IMG/VR virus record: IMGVR_UViG_3300025151_008277
Span: 62,001-126,000 of that record
Source of the DNA: a virus
DNA length: 64,000 nucleotides
Direction: 5' to 3' (one strand)
Part shown: positions 40,649 to 49,860 of the stretch, piece after piece
Layout of the letters: each line of letters opens with the position of its first letter
How positions within the stretch are numbered: position 1 is the first letter of the stretch
Notes under the pieces: generated by a model
What the model was told of the DNA's origin: nothing
The model's database searches: none
The model's input: only the letters and a program-made list of their open reading frames with translations
Translations under genes and position numbers: made by a program

Positions 40649-41857
40649 ATGGCAGAAATAAAGAAAGCAAGAATTTTTCTACGTAGAGGTACGGATGCTA
40701 GCCGTTTAGGTACAGATCTATGCGAAGGGGAATTAGGTTATTCTACCAATGGTAAGCGTGTATTTGTAGGTGATGGTAGTACGTTAGGTGGTAATTCCTT
40801 AGGAACCACGGTGTTTTTATTGCCTGCAACATCGGCAACACTACCTACTGCAGACCCTTTTACCACTGTAACTACTCTTACAGCTGTCACAGCTGACGGT
40901 CGAGCTGAGATCGGGGATATGGCTTTCGTTCCTGCTAGTACATATAATGTGAGCTCGTTTAATGGTTACGTCTCTGGATATCCTGCAGAAAATGTTACTT
41001 CAACTCCACACTCTACATTTGGTACTTTATATGTATTATCTGCAAGAGATGGTGGTACTGGTGCTTTAACATGGACAGTAGCTAATTCTGGTATACCTGT
41101 ATCTCATCTAGATATTCCTGATAATAGTATTGCAGGTGATAAAATACATGGTGGTAGAATTTCTGGTGACTTAACCTTTAGTGATGATATAACTGCGTTG
41201 AGTTCATTAACATTATCCGGCGTAGCAGCTTCAGCCTCTGAAGTACAGAACTTAACCGGTAGTATTATTTACCCACTAGGTATAACATCATCCGCAGAAG
41301 TTACTGCAGTTAGTTCAATTTATCAATTAGGAGTAACAACCGGTTCTAATACTGTTCCTTGTTCAGGTGCAAATAAAGAGTTAGAAGCTCAATGGAGTGG
41401 TTCAACTTTAACTTTTACTACTAATACTACCAATACTGGAATTACTAATGCAGGTACTGGATCTACTGGTAGTATGAATAGTTATGCTGGATTCGGTGGC
41501 CAAACTCAATTGGGCGTGAATTACGCTAAAATTAGAGTTGATATAGCCGATGTAAGAGCTCTCACTAATAGAAGTGATTTACAGTGGAGCAATATCGATG
41601 ATTTCATTTTCGCTTTCACCTCTGCTAATATGGAAACCAAGTCAGGGTTCTTGGGATATAGAGATCACGGGATGGGTATGAATGTTATTGTTAACTGGGA
41701 TCTAAGAAGTAACGATAAAGGCTCTATGGATACCCGCACACACGCAAATATGCACTATATACCTAACTCATATACTTCAGCTAATCAATATTTAGAAATG
41801 CACCTAGGTGGTGATTATCCGTGTTCGTTAAAATTAATTGCTATAAAATTAAGATAA
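40649..41857 (+). CDS. Tail fibre-type protein
   Basis: 402 residues. The N-terminus K-A-R-I-F-L-R-R-G-T-D, then L-C-E-G-E-L-G-Y and G-K-R-V-F-V-G-D-G-S, is the attachment module shared by many phage fibres (Mtd N-terminal-like). The middle is Thr/Ser/Gly-rich repeat-like beta structure. The last about 130 residues form a distinct globular domain (Q-T-Q-L-G-V-N-Y to K-L-I-A-I-K-L-R) that may be the receptor-binding head. The stop abuts the convergent phosphoribosyltransferase gene. Confidence 0.8.
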   Translation: MAEIKKARIFLRRGTDASRLGTDLCEGELGYSTNGKRVFVGDGSTLGGNSLGTTVFLLPATSATLPTADPFTTVTTLTAVTADGRAEIGDMAFVPASTYNVSSFNGYVSGYPAENVTSTPHSTFGTLYVLSARDGGTGALTWTVANSGIPVSHLDIPDNSIAGDKIHGGRISGDLTFSDDITALSSLTLSGVAASASEVQNLTGSIIYPLGITSSAEVTAVSSIYQLGVTTGSNTVPCSGANKELEAQWSGSTLTFTTNTTNTGITNAGTGSTGSMNSYAGFGGQTQLGVNYAKIRVDIADVRALTNRSDLQWSNIDDFIFAFTSANMETKSGFLGYRDHGMGMNVIVNWDLRSNDKGSMDTRTHANMHYIPNSYTSANQYLEMHLGGDYPCSLKLIAIKLR

Positions 41858-42331
41858 TTACTCCCAAGGAAAGTTAAGCCAAACATCTGCTCCTTCAATA
41901 CTGCTTGCATAATAATCAGGTTTAAACTCTGATTTAGTTTTGTAGTATAAACAAGCAGTTTTAATATTCGGTACTTTTACTTTATTAGATAGAAATTTAT
42001 ATAGTTCGTGAAACTCTGATAATGTCTTTCCTGAGTCAGCTAAATCATCTACAAGTAGAACATTATTATATTTGTTTAGTTCATCAATTAGAGATAACGT
42101 TCCAGAGCTAAAAACAGTAGCCTTCCTTTCATTATCATCATTATAAGATTTTATTTGGATTGTCTTAAACGTAGGTACTTCGAGCTCGTATGATATAAGA
42201 GTTGCTGGTATATTACCACCTTTCGCAATACCTATGATACAATCAAAAACAGTATTTGATTGTTGTATTTCTAAGCAAACTTGATGACTTAACGTCTTAA
42301 TTTCTTTAAAAGAGATATCTTTATATTTCAT
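41858..42331 (-). CDS. Phosphoribosyltransferase (xanthine/hypoxanthine type)
   Basis: 157 residues with the PRPP-binding motif V-L-L-V-D-D-L-A-D-S-G-K-T near 90-102, an I-G-I-A-K-G-G-N-I-P loop near 33-42 and a C-terminal W-L-N-F-P-W-E, the ending seen in Gpt-type purine phosphoribosyltransferases. It would join a purine base to PRPP to give the nucleotide. In this genome it might salvage guanine-related bases released by base exchange. It overlaps the small upstream gene by 4 bases. Confidence 0.82.
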   Translation of the reverse strand: MKYKDISFKEIKTLSHQVCLEIQQSNTVFDCIIGIAKGGNIPATLISYELEVPTFKTIQIKSYNDDNERKATVFSSGTLSLIDELNKYNNVLLVDDLADSGKTLSEFHELYKFLSNKVKVPNIKTACLYYKTKSEFKPDYYASSIEGADVWLNFPWE

Positions 42332-42510
42332 TCTTCCATTTCCAATGTGACTGATTGTCCAATATATGGTATCAACTTTTTCACATCTTGCAAGAATTCT
42401 TTTTTGGCTTTTTCGTTTCCGATTTTTTTAGATTGTTCATACAGCTTTAGAATATAGTCAGCTGTAATGGTTTCGTCGACATACGTAGGTTTTACTTTTT
42501 TACGACCCAT
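42328..42510 (-). CDS. Small hypothetical protein (60 aa)
   Basis: A basic helical protein (G-R-K-K-V-K near the start) that overlaps the phosphoribosyltransferase start by 4 bases (ATGA arrangement) and is thus likely its operon partner. No domain recognised. Confidence 0.6.
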   Translation of the reverse strand: MGRKKVKPTYVDETITADYILKLYEQSKKIGNEKAKKEFLQDVKKLIPYIGQSVTLEMEE

Positions 42511-42528
42511 ATAAATACTTATTAGGAA

Positions 42529-42536
42529 CCTAAATA
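42529..42536 (+). promoter_or_regulatory. Late promoter box (CCTAAATA), with a second box upstream
   Basis: Ends 7 bases before the ATG at 42544. A perfect TATAAATA at 42510-42517 on the same strand is a possible second late start. Confidence 0.55.
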
Positions 42537-42543
42537 ATTCTAT

Positions 42544-45500
42544 ATGAGTAGCGTATATTCAGAAGTAACTGCAACATATTCAAGAGACAGAGTGTTAGAG
42601 AAATTCGATACTGCGAAGAATACTCTACCATATACTATTGATGATATTAAAATTAGTCATAACGACTATTTAGTAAGTAATGTATACAATGATGCTATAG
42701 ATAAGCTATATAAAAACTGGCTTTATTTGATAGCAAATGCAGAAATTTTTACTAAAACATCACCTACTACAGCTTTAACAGGTGATGGTGCTCGTTACAT
42801 ACAATTTGATAACAGTCTAATAACTGAAAATTTAACCGGGAACGGCTATAATCCATCAGGAACAACTACACTTTCATCTACTAATGAGATACATATAATT
42901 AAATCCCCTAATGAAGAAAAGGATTTAGTATTTTTATATGGTAATAAAAATAGTTTAGTTTTTAAAATTAATACTGACTTTACCGCAGGTTCAACTACAT
43001 TATTATTATCAGGTAATGAAGCAGAGTTCAATAAAAACTTTAAATTTGATAATATTGTTTCTGTAGATAATTACAGAGACTTCTTATTTGTATTAGATCA
43101 AGGTAGTAGTACATTATATAAGTATGATATTTCTGGGTTATTGTACAAAGACCCTGCAATTGAAAGGACTGGTATTGACGATAATACACATCCAGGTAGA
43201 TACTTAGTTAAGACTGTAGGCGGAAAAGGTAAGACTAACAGAAAAAATAAACTCGCAAGTCCTACTAGTATTAAAATATACAATAAAGAAGTTTATGTTT
43301 TAGATAACGGTAATTTTTCTATTAAAGTTTATGATACTAATTTTAATTTTATAAGAGATATAGCTGATAAAGAACTTTTTATAACCAACGATGGTAACAC
43401 CCCGGTAAGTGTCACCGTAGATAGGGAATCTGATATTTCTTCTACTGGAAAGGTCTTTGTTTTATCAAAACACGGAACTATCACAACATACTCAGTTGAT
43501 TTTAAAAATAAACAGGTATATAATCCTTTCGGGAAGTTTAGTAATGAGTTTGATTTAAATTACGCAGAACAAAAGAATTTTAAAAAGATAGTATCTTCTA
43601 AGTCTAACAACAATATTCTGTATGTAATAACTAATAAACAAATAATTAAGTTTTATAAAACTAACTTAAACAGACCTATTTCATTTTTTGATATCCCTAT
43701 TAGTACTTTATCAGATGAGAGAATTAATAGCTTAGGAGTTGAGAGTGTTTCTGGAGTAGATAATTTACTTTTGCAAACAAGCTTAAGTTCAGGCCCTACT
43801 AAATTTAGTTTATATAAAGATTCAACTGATAATAAAAAATTATATCACGAAAACTTATATACTAATTTTTATACTCTTTCAGATATTGAAGTGAAGCCTC
43901 AAGAGATAGTTAACGCTATTACTTTTAATAAGACGACAGAAAAGCTAATTTACAATCATAGTTCTCTTTTCGAAAATTTAAATAAAAAGGTTTACGGTAG
44001 ATATTCTAATACTAAAACAGCTTTAATAAGCGCAGTTGTAGAATCTACATTTGATTTACCAGATATTTTTAGTATTACGGATGATTTCTACATAGGGTTA
44101 AATGAACCTTTATTAACCGATATAATTAACAGACCGTTAACTAAATTATATAATCAGCAAGAGTCTTTATTTGACTTAATTAAAGAAAGTTATCTTAATA
44201 ACTATCCCCCTGTTAATGTATCAGAGTTTGTTGAATCTACTGTTGATATTTCTAATTTTCAGTTAATAAAATTTAATACATCCAATGTTACTGTTTCTGG
44301 AGGAGAAAATATAGTATATGAAATAATTAGAAATACAACTATAGGTACTGCGTCTGCATCCTTTTATCATTCAGTAGGAAATAATTTTTCAACTGACGAT
44401 CTAAATGGTGGTTTTGTACCTGAATCTGATCCAGAAAATATCTTTTTTCATACCGGGGTGAGTAGTATATCTGCTACATTTTTTACTGATAGTACATTTT
44501 ATTCTGGACCAGATAAAACATTTGATATTTTACTTTTGAATCCGAGTGAAGGAGCTGTAATTGATAGTAATAATTATATTAGAACTACTACTATAAGACC
44601 AACAAGCGCTGACTATACTATTTCTTTATCCGCTACAAACCCAACAACCCTTACAGAAACACAATTAAGTACATTTAGTGTTATAAGAACCAATACCTAT
44701 AATTCTTTTAATCATGAAATTAGTGCTAATATATTTACTACTAATTTAGGTCATACTTCGGATAGTGATTATCAAAAAATTAGTACAGATAATACATATA
44801 AAGGTAGTGTAACGGATTTTGTAGGTACAGCTCCTGCGCAAGTTTCCGCTCTAGATATTCATAGTCAAGGCACTATTATTTTCCCATTCGGGGTTAGCGC
44901 TATATTTTTTGATATAAGCGCCGCAGGCGGCTCTGGTTTCGAATTTGGAGAACAATTTAAATTACAAATAAAAAACCCTAGTAACGGGGCTACTCTTGGA
45001 GCTGATACTTCTCAAACAATTACAATTACTGAAAAAGTAGAGCCATTATCTATTACAGTTGATACTAGTTTTTCTACCAGACATGCAAATACTTATTATC
45101 TTAGTGGAGTTAATGTTTGGGATTTATTATCTGGAGATAGTACATTTCAAGATGTTTCAAATTTTGCAGTAAGTGCTAATCTTACTTTAGCAGATAACTT
45201 AACAGTGTATAGTCCAACTACTGCTCGTGGAGCTATATATTTTGATGCTGGTACAATAACTGCCCCTTTACTGCAAGGAAGTACATTAAAAATTACTATC
45301 CCATCGAGTACGTATTTAGTAGGAAAAGGAGGAGCTGGAGGTACTGGTCTTAAATGGAACCCTGGTGGTGGTAATGGAACAGATTTAACAGATGTAGCTA
45401 CAATTACAGTTCTTGGTATAGATGATATTGATGGCAAACCAGGCGGTCCTGTTATTACTTTAAGCTCATTTACATATGTTGAAATTGAAAATGCAGGTAC

Positions 45501-46041
45501 AATATACGGCGGAAGCGGCGGTGGTGGAGCTGGAGTTTTACCTATTACAGCTATGGATATGTCTCCAATTTGGCCTGATATTAATGCTTCTTCTGGAGGA
45601 GGTGGAGGCGCTGGTATAGCCCCGAACGGTAATAATAATACTGGAGTAGGAGCTGGTGGTAGTAAGTATGCAGGAGCGGGAAGTTTTGTTAACGCTGGTG
45701 CTGCTGGAACTCAAACAGGTCCAGGCGCCGGAGGAAGTATTAATTTACCTGTTCCTCCAGCAACTGCATCAAACGCTTTTCTCGTTGTTTCAGGAGCCCC
45801 TGGTGGTAATTTAGGAGAAAACGGAGTAGGTAATGACTTTCCTGATGAAGCAAAAGCAATTGCATTACCTTATACATGGACTGAAGATATCTCCGCTTTA
45901 TACGCTTTTCGAGGTGTTGGTGGAACTCGAGGCCGCGCCGTCGCCGGAGCGGAAGGTGGAGAAACTCTCCCGAGTGTTGCATGGACTACTAGAACATCAG
46001 ATGTAAATACTGGTGGAGGTACTTGGTGCGCCAATACTTAA
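42544..46041 (+). CDS. Large virion adhesin with NHL-like propeller, Calx-beta-like and polyglycine domains
   Basis: 1165 residues. Residues about 100-460 hold NHL-like repeats (S-P-T-S-I-K-I...V-Y-V-L-D) suggesting a beta propeller. About 590-840 contains beta sandwich repeats of Calx-beta type. The last about 220 residues carry glycine runs (G-G-S-G-G-G-G-A-G, S-S-G-G-G-G-G-A-G, G-A-G-G) like the polyglycine bundles of gp38-type adhesins that contact host receptors at the fibre tip. No chaperone-like signal or membrane segment. Late box directly upstream. Confidence 0.7.
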   Translation: MSSVYSEVTATYSRDRVLEKFDTAKNTLPYTIDDIKISHNDYLVSNVYNDAIDKLYKNWLYLIANAEIFTKTSPTTALTGDGARYIQFDNSLITENLTGNGYNPSGTTTLSSTNEIHIIKSPNEEKDLVFLYGNKNSLVFKINTDFTAGSTTLLLSGNEAEFNKNFKFDNIVSVDNYRDFLFVLDQGSSTLYKYDISGLLYKDPAIERTGIDDNTHPGRYLVKTVGGKGKTNRKNKLASPTSIKIYNKEVYVLDNGNFSIKVYDTNFNFIRDIADKELFITNDGNTPVSVTVDRESDISSTGKVFVLSKHGTITTYSVDFKNKQVYNPFGKFSNEFDLNYAEQKNFKKIVSSKSNNNILYVITNKQIIKFYKTNLNRPISFFDIPISTLSDERINSLGVESVSGVDNLLLQTSLSSGPTKFSLYKDSTDNKKLYHENLYTNFYTLSDIEVKPQEIVNAITFNKTTEKLIYNHSSLFENLNKKVYGRYSNTKTALISAVVESTFDLPDIFSITDDFYIGLNEPLLTDIINRPLTKLYNQQESLFDLIKESYLNNYPPVNVSEFVESTVDISNFQLIKFNTSNVTVSGGENIVYEIIRNTTIGTASASFYHSVGNNFSTDDLNGGFVPESDPENIFFHTGVSSISATFFTDSTFYSGPDKTFDILLLNPSEGAVIDSNNYIRTTTIRPTSADYTISLSATNPTTLTETQLSTFSVIRTNTYNSFNHEISANIFTTNLGHTSDSDYQKISTDNTYKGSVTDFVGTAPAQVSALDIHSQGTIIFPFGVSAIFFDISAAGGSGFEFGEQFKLQIKNPSNGATLGADTSQTITITEKVEPLSITVDTSFSTRHANTYYLSGVNVWDLLSGDSTFQDVSNFAVSANLTLADNLTVYSPTTARGAIYFDAGTITAPLLQGSTLKITIPSSTYLVGKGGAGGTGLKWNPGGGNGTDLTDVATITVLGIDDIDGKPGGPVITLSSFTYVEIENAGTIYGGSGGGGAGVLPITAMDMSPIWPDINASSGGGGGAGIAPNGNNNTGVGAGGSKYAGAGSFVNAGAAGTQTGPGAGGSINLPVPPATASNAFLVVSGAPGGNLGENGVGNDFPDEAKAIALPYTWTEDISALYAFRGVGGTRGRAVAGAEGGETLPSVAWTTRTSDVNTGGGTWCANT

Positions 46042-46051
46042 ACTTAAAATT

Positions 46052-46531
46052 ATGTTTGATCGTGTTTGTAAGTTTGATATAAGAAGAGACAACAGAGATT
46101 ACATCTACAACTTTAAAACATCTAATGGTATAGAGTTTGATGTAGTATTTGAATATGTTAAAGCAGGTAAATGTAATTTAGATTATAAAAACTTAACTGA
46201 AGATAGTTACAAAGTTTTAAATTATAAAGATAATACTTCTATAGAATTATTCAGCACATTAGTTGCTATTATTGAAGACTTTAATAATTTAGTAGTACCA
46301 GACGAGATGGTTTTAGCTTATAAAAAGAGCGATCCAGAATCGAGGTATAAATTAACTAAAAAATTAGTTTTATTTTTTATTAGAAAATATAAGAAGAAAC
46401 CAGGGTTTGAAAAGGTTTCTTATGAGGAGGAAGAGAAAAACGGGAGAATATATTTTAATCTCAAACGCAATGTAACGAATACTTTTTTACAAGTTAAACG
46501 GAAAAAAATAAACAAAAGGGATGAAGTTTAG
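46052..46531 (+). CDS. Hypothetical protein (159 aa)
   Basis: Soluble, charged, with a very basic last 20 residues. The frame is open from 46013, but that overlaps the adhesin end; M-F-D-R-V-C at 46052 lies 10 bases after the adhesin stop and is the better start. Its end overlaps the Clp gene start by 11 bases. No family recognised. Confidence 0.6.
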   Translation: MFDRVCKFDIRRDNRDYIYNFKTSNGIEFDVVFEYVKAGKCNLDYKNLTEDSYKVLNYKDNTSIELFSTLVAIIEDFNNLVVPDEMVLAYKKSDPESRYKLTKKLVLFFIRKYKKKPGFEKVSYEEEEKNGRIYFNLKRNVTNTFLQVKRKKINKRDEV

Positions 46532-48878
46532 TAAAAATGCGCAAGCCGCACTCACAATAGCTAAGGAATATGCAAACAAGTTTAACAGTAAGAACGTTGG
46601 TACAGAACATTTACTTATTGGGTTAATAGAGAGTGATGACTCCACCCTCAATGATACATTTGATAGATTAAATGTAAGTACTTCTCACATTATAGAAGTA
46701 ATAATTTCTATTCTTAGTATTGATGAAATAAACAAAACTCAGAAACTATCCCCAGCTATAGATTTCACACCACGAGTTTTAAAAATTATTGAATTCGCAA
46801 AAGGTATAGCTCAAAAGCTCAGTAAAAATAACGTAGAGGTAATAGATTTATTTTTAAGTTTACTTTATGAGAATGATGGTGTAGCAGTTAGTATTCTTCT
46901 TGAGTATGGATTAGACTTTATAAGTGTAAAAGATATTCTTAAAAAGGAATTCGGAGATGAGATTGATAAGAAACTAACTACTGAATTACCTGAGTCAGTA
47001 GCTCCTTTTATATACAATATTTCTAAAGAAGTAGAAAACGATTCTTTACCGGTAAAGTTTGTAAGAGATATTGATTATGAAAATATTTTTATGACTCTAG
47101 GAAAGAGGCATAATACTAATCTAATAATTACCGGAGATCCAGGAGTAGGTAAAAAAGATGTAGTAAACGAAATCGCTAGACGTATTCATAAAAAACAAGC
47201 TCCTGAAAGTATTTGTAATAAAATTATTTTAGAAGTAAAATTAAAATCTCTTATTAGCGGTACAAAGTATAGAGGAGATTTTGAAAGTAGAATAGAAATA
47301 CTTCAAGACTTTTTAAAAAACAATAATAACATTATCTTATTCATTAGCGATATTTCTCTTATTACTAGAATTGAAGGAACAACTAATATAGAAGAATACT
47401 TTAGTGAATTATTTGATATTGATGATATTAATTTTATAGGATTGTGTGATACGGATAATTTTAAAAAACATATAGACAGAATTTCTTATATTGTTAATAA
47501 CTTTGAAGTTGTTAATATAGCTCCTACTGACACAAAAGAGACTTTAGAGATACTCAATAATAATATAAAAATGTACGAAGAGTTTCATGGTGTAAAATAC
47601 AAAAAAGATGTATTAGATTATGCTATTAATATGAGCTCTAGATATATTACTGATAGATCTCAACCTACTGCAGCAATAAACTTAATTGACGAGTGTGGAG
47701 CTTATATCAAGATACGTAATCAAAATATAGATGAAGCTATTATTAAAAATGATAGAAAATTAGAAAAATTAGAGAAAAAGAAAGTAGATCTTTTAAAGGA
47801 TTATAAATTAGAAGAAGCTTCTGTAGTTAAGTCTGAGCAAGAAAAACTTAAAATACCAGAAACAATCCAACAAAAGAATTTTAAGAAGACCAAAATAGTA
47901 GACATTAATACGTTAAAGCATGTTATATATAAAAAGACTGGTATACCTGTTACAGATTTAAATGGAGCTCTACCTAATCTTCAAACAGTAAAAGACAAGC
48001 TTACAAAGAATTATGTATCACAATCTCAAGCTATTGGTTCTATAATTAATCATTTTAAAAGAGTTAAAACCGGCTTACAAGACCCAACAAGACCATTAGC
48101 TAGCTTTTTATTTTTAGGTCCAACTGGTGTGGGTAAAACTTATCTATGCGAATTAATCAGCCAAGAGTTTTTCCATAATAAAAATAATTTTCTTAAGATA
48201 GACATGTCAGAGTTTATGGACAAGCATTCCGTAAGTAAGCTCATTGGTTCACCTCCAGGGTATATTGGATATGGAGACTCTTGTTTATTAGGAGACTTTG
48301 TAAAAGAGAAACCTTATTCGTTAATTTTATTAGATGAGGTGGAAAAGGCTCACCCGGATGTTATGAATATATTTCTTCAAGTATTAGATAAAGGTGATTT
48401 AACTGATGGAACTGGAAGAAAGATTAATTTTAAAAATACTATTTTAGTTTTTACAAGTAATATAGGAGCAGAGAACTTCGATAAAGAAAGTATAGGGTTC
48501 GGTAATTCTCCTTCCTCTACCTTAGATATTGAAAATAGTCTTAAAGGTTATTTTAAGCCAGAGTTTTTGAATCGGTTAGATGAGATTGTTCAATTCGATC
48601 ATTTAACTGACAATGATATTTACACATTAGTTGATATCATGAGTAAAAACTTTGTTGATAAATTGAGGAAAGTTCATAACATAAGATTTGTGTTGACTGC
48701 AGAAGCTCGTAAATATATATCTGAACACGGTTATTCCAGAAAATACGGAGCCAGATTCTTACGAAGGTTCTTCGAGAAACACATTGAGTGTGAAGTTGCA
48801 ACTATTATTATTGAGCGAGAAAACAAGCCAAGAAAAATAACTTGCAAATTAGAAGAGAATAAACTAATTATTGATTGA
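46521..48878 (+). CDS. Clp/Hsp100 ATPase (ClpA/ClpC-like) with degenerate first AAA domain
   Basis: 785 residues: Clp N-domain repeats (about 1-150; K-N-V-G-T-E-H-L-L-I-G-L near 24-35), a first AAA domain and a second AAA domain with intact L-G-P-T-G-V-G-K-T near 531-539, L-L-D-E-V-E-K-A-H and a T-S-N-I-G-A sensor. The first P-loop reads G-D-P-G-V-G-K-K-D, without the Ser/Thr after Lys, and its Walker B reads L-F-I-S-D-I instead of ending D-E. That domain is probably unable to hydrolyse ATP. The protein may unfold phage or host proteins; no ClpP is seen in the window. Confidence 0.88.
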   Translation: MKFSKNAQAALTIAKEYANKFNSKNVGTEHLLIGLIESDDSTLNDTFDRLNVSTSHIIEVIISILSIDEINKTQKLSPAIDFTPRVLKIIEFAKGIAQKLSKNNVEVIDLFLSLLYENDGVAVSILLEYGLDFISVKDILKKEFGDEIDKKLTTELPESVAPFIYNISKEVENDSLPVKFVRDIDYENIFMTLGKRHNTNLIITGDPGVGKKDVVNEIARRIHKKQAPESICNKIILEVKLKSLISGTKYRGDFESRIEILQDFLKNNNNIILFISDISLITRIEGTTNIEEYFSELFDIDDINFIGLCDTDNFKKHIDRISYIVNNFEVVNIAPTDTKETLEILNNNIKMYEEFHGVKYKKDVLDYAINMSSRYITDRSQPTAAINLIDECGAYIKIRNQNIDEAIIKNDRKLEKLEKKKVDLLKDYKLEEASVVKSEQEKLKIPETIQQKNFKKTKIVDINTLKHVIYKKTGIPVTDLNGALPNLQTVKDKLTKNYVSQSQAIGSIINHFKRVKTGLQDPTRPLASFLFLGPTGVGKTYLCELISQEFFHNKNNFLKIDMSEFMDKHSVSKLIGSPPGYIGYGDSCLLGDFVKEKPYSLILLDEVEKAHPDVMNIFLQVLDKGDLTDGTGRKINFKNTILVFTSNIGAENFDKESIGFGNSPSSTLDIENSLKGYFKPEFLNRLDEIVQFDHLTDNDIYTLVDIMSKNFVDKLRKVHNIRFVLTAEARKYISEHGYSRKYGARFLRRFFEKHIECEVATIIIERENKPRKITCKLEENKLIID

Positions 48879-48879
48879 C

Positions 48880-49077
48880 ATGAAGACATACAATATCTTG
48901 ATTAAAGATGTTTATACAGAGGAAAAGCGCTCTGAAACCATGGAGTGCGAAGACACAGCAGATGTTAGAGACATTCATAAACAAGCTATGAAAAGTATTA
49001 AAGTAGCTGAAGATATTGAATGTATTAAAGCTAATAACAAACTTGTATACACTCTCGATAGAGGATTCTTAGCATGA
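48880..49077 (+). CDS. Small hypothetical protein (65 aa)
   Basis: Starts one base after the Clp stop; a TTG at 48871 is an unneeded upstream start. Acidic/basic mixed with a beta-type N-terminus, no domain recognised. The next gene overlaps its stop by 4 bases. Probably part of the Clp operon, ending at the terminator at 49345. Confidence 0.6.
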   Translation: MKTYNILIKDVYTEEKRSETMECEDTADVRDIHKQAMKSIKVAEDIECIKANNKLVYTLDRGFLA

Positions 49078-49322
49078 GTAAAACAAACAAACAAGCAGTA
49101 TTATTAATTGACGCTGTAGCAGCATATTTCTTACATAAAAAGACATCTGCACAGGCGAATCTAGAAAACTACCTGAATAATTCTACAGGTATTGGAGAAC
49201 ACGGAGATATTGTCGCTGAGTGTGTTAAATTAGTAGAACAGATAGACCATTCAGAAAGCTGTCTTTCTATTGTAAACAACTATAAGCCAGAGGTATCCAT
49301 AGGGGATACAGCAATGGTATAA
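49074..49322 (+). CDS. Small hypothetical protein (82 aa)
   Basis: Helical protein with a moderately hydrophobic segment A-V-L-L-I-D-A-V-A-A-Y-F near 8-19, too polar to be a clear membrane anchor. ATGA overlap with the upstream gene. Last gene before a strong terminator. Confidence 0.6.
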   Translation: MSKTNKQAVLLIDAVAAYFLHKKTSAQANLENYLNNSTGIGEHGDIVAECVKLVEQIDHSESCLSIVNNYKPEVSIGDTAMV

Positions 49323-49344
49323 TAAGAAATAATAATAATACAAC

Positions 49345-49371
49345 CAAAAGGGCTTTCTTGCCCTTTTTTTT
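49345..49371 (+). terminator. Rho-independent terminator
   Basis: AAAAGGGC and GCCCTTTT form a stem around TTTCTT, followed by a T run. It ends the Clp transcript. Confidence 0.85.
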
Positions 49372-49381
49372 ATGTTGAAAT

Positions 49382-49389
49382 ACTAAATA
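49382..49389 (+). promoter_or_regulatory. Late promoter box (ACTAAATA)
   Basis: Ends 5 bases before the ATG of the holin candidate at 49395. Confidence 0.6.
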
Positions 49390-49394
49390 ATTAT

Positions 49395-49820
49395 ATGATA
49401 CCTACTGAAATTCTTACTTTGTTCGGCGGTTCAATAACCGGCTTTATATTCAAGTTTATGGCTCAACGAAGTAAAGATAATCAGCAAAAATTCGAGATGC
49501 TGATGAAAAGGAATCAATTTGCGGAAGATACTCGTAACGCTGCCGCAGAAAGGGCTAAAGGAAGTGCTGGACAATGGGTCAGGAGATTTATTGTTATCAG
49601 TATTATGTTTGGAGTTATTCTAGCTCCGTTTGTAGCTACTTTATTATCTATTCCAGTAGTGCTGGAAGTTGATACTCAAAAACCTATCCTCTTCGGTCTG
49701 TTCGGTTCCCGACCTGAAAAGCTATTCGTAGAGTCTTTTGGTTACGTTTTAATCCCTGAGATAAGACAAGCGTTGACAGCCATCATAGGATTTTATTTCG
49801 GTCAATCCACAGTTAAATAG
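49395..49820 (+). CDS. Holin candidate, three membrane segments
   Basis: 141 residues. Hydrophobic segments at about 5-22, 64-88 and 118-136, with a charged loop (about 25-60) between the first two. The order resembles the Holin_of_3TMs family (closing G-F-Y-F-G-Q-S). A late promoter box and the preceding terminator give it its own late transcript, as expected for a lysis gene. No endolysin is seen next to it. Family assignment is by topology and not proven. Confidence 0.6.
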   Translation: MIPTEILTLFGGSITGFIFKFMAQRSKDNQQKFEMLMKRNQFAEDTRNAAAERAKGSAGQWVRRFIVISIMFGVILAPFVATLLSIPVVLEVDTQKPILFGLFGSRPEKLFVESFGYVLIPEIRQALTAIIGFYFGQSTVK

Positions 49821-49848
49821 TTGAATCCTTCGAGGTTTTTAATAAAAT
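49821..49848 (+). promoter_or_regulatory. Sigma-70-like promoter of nrdA
   Basis: TTGAAT, 16-base spacer, TAAAAT, 12 bases before the nrdA ATG. Begins directly after the holin stop. Confidence 0.55.
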
Positions 49849-49860
49849 AAAAAACGCTAT

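Noticed and set aside
46013-46051. Longer start for the gene at 46052
   Set aside because: The extra residues are read from the end of the adhesin gene in another frame.
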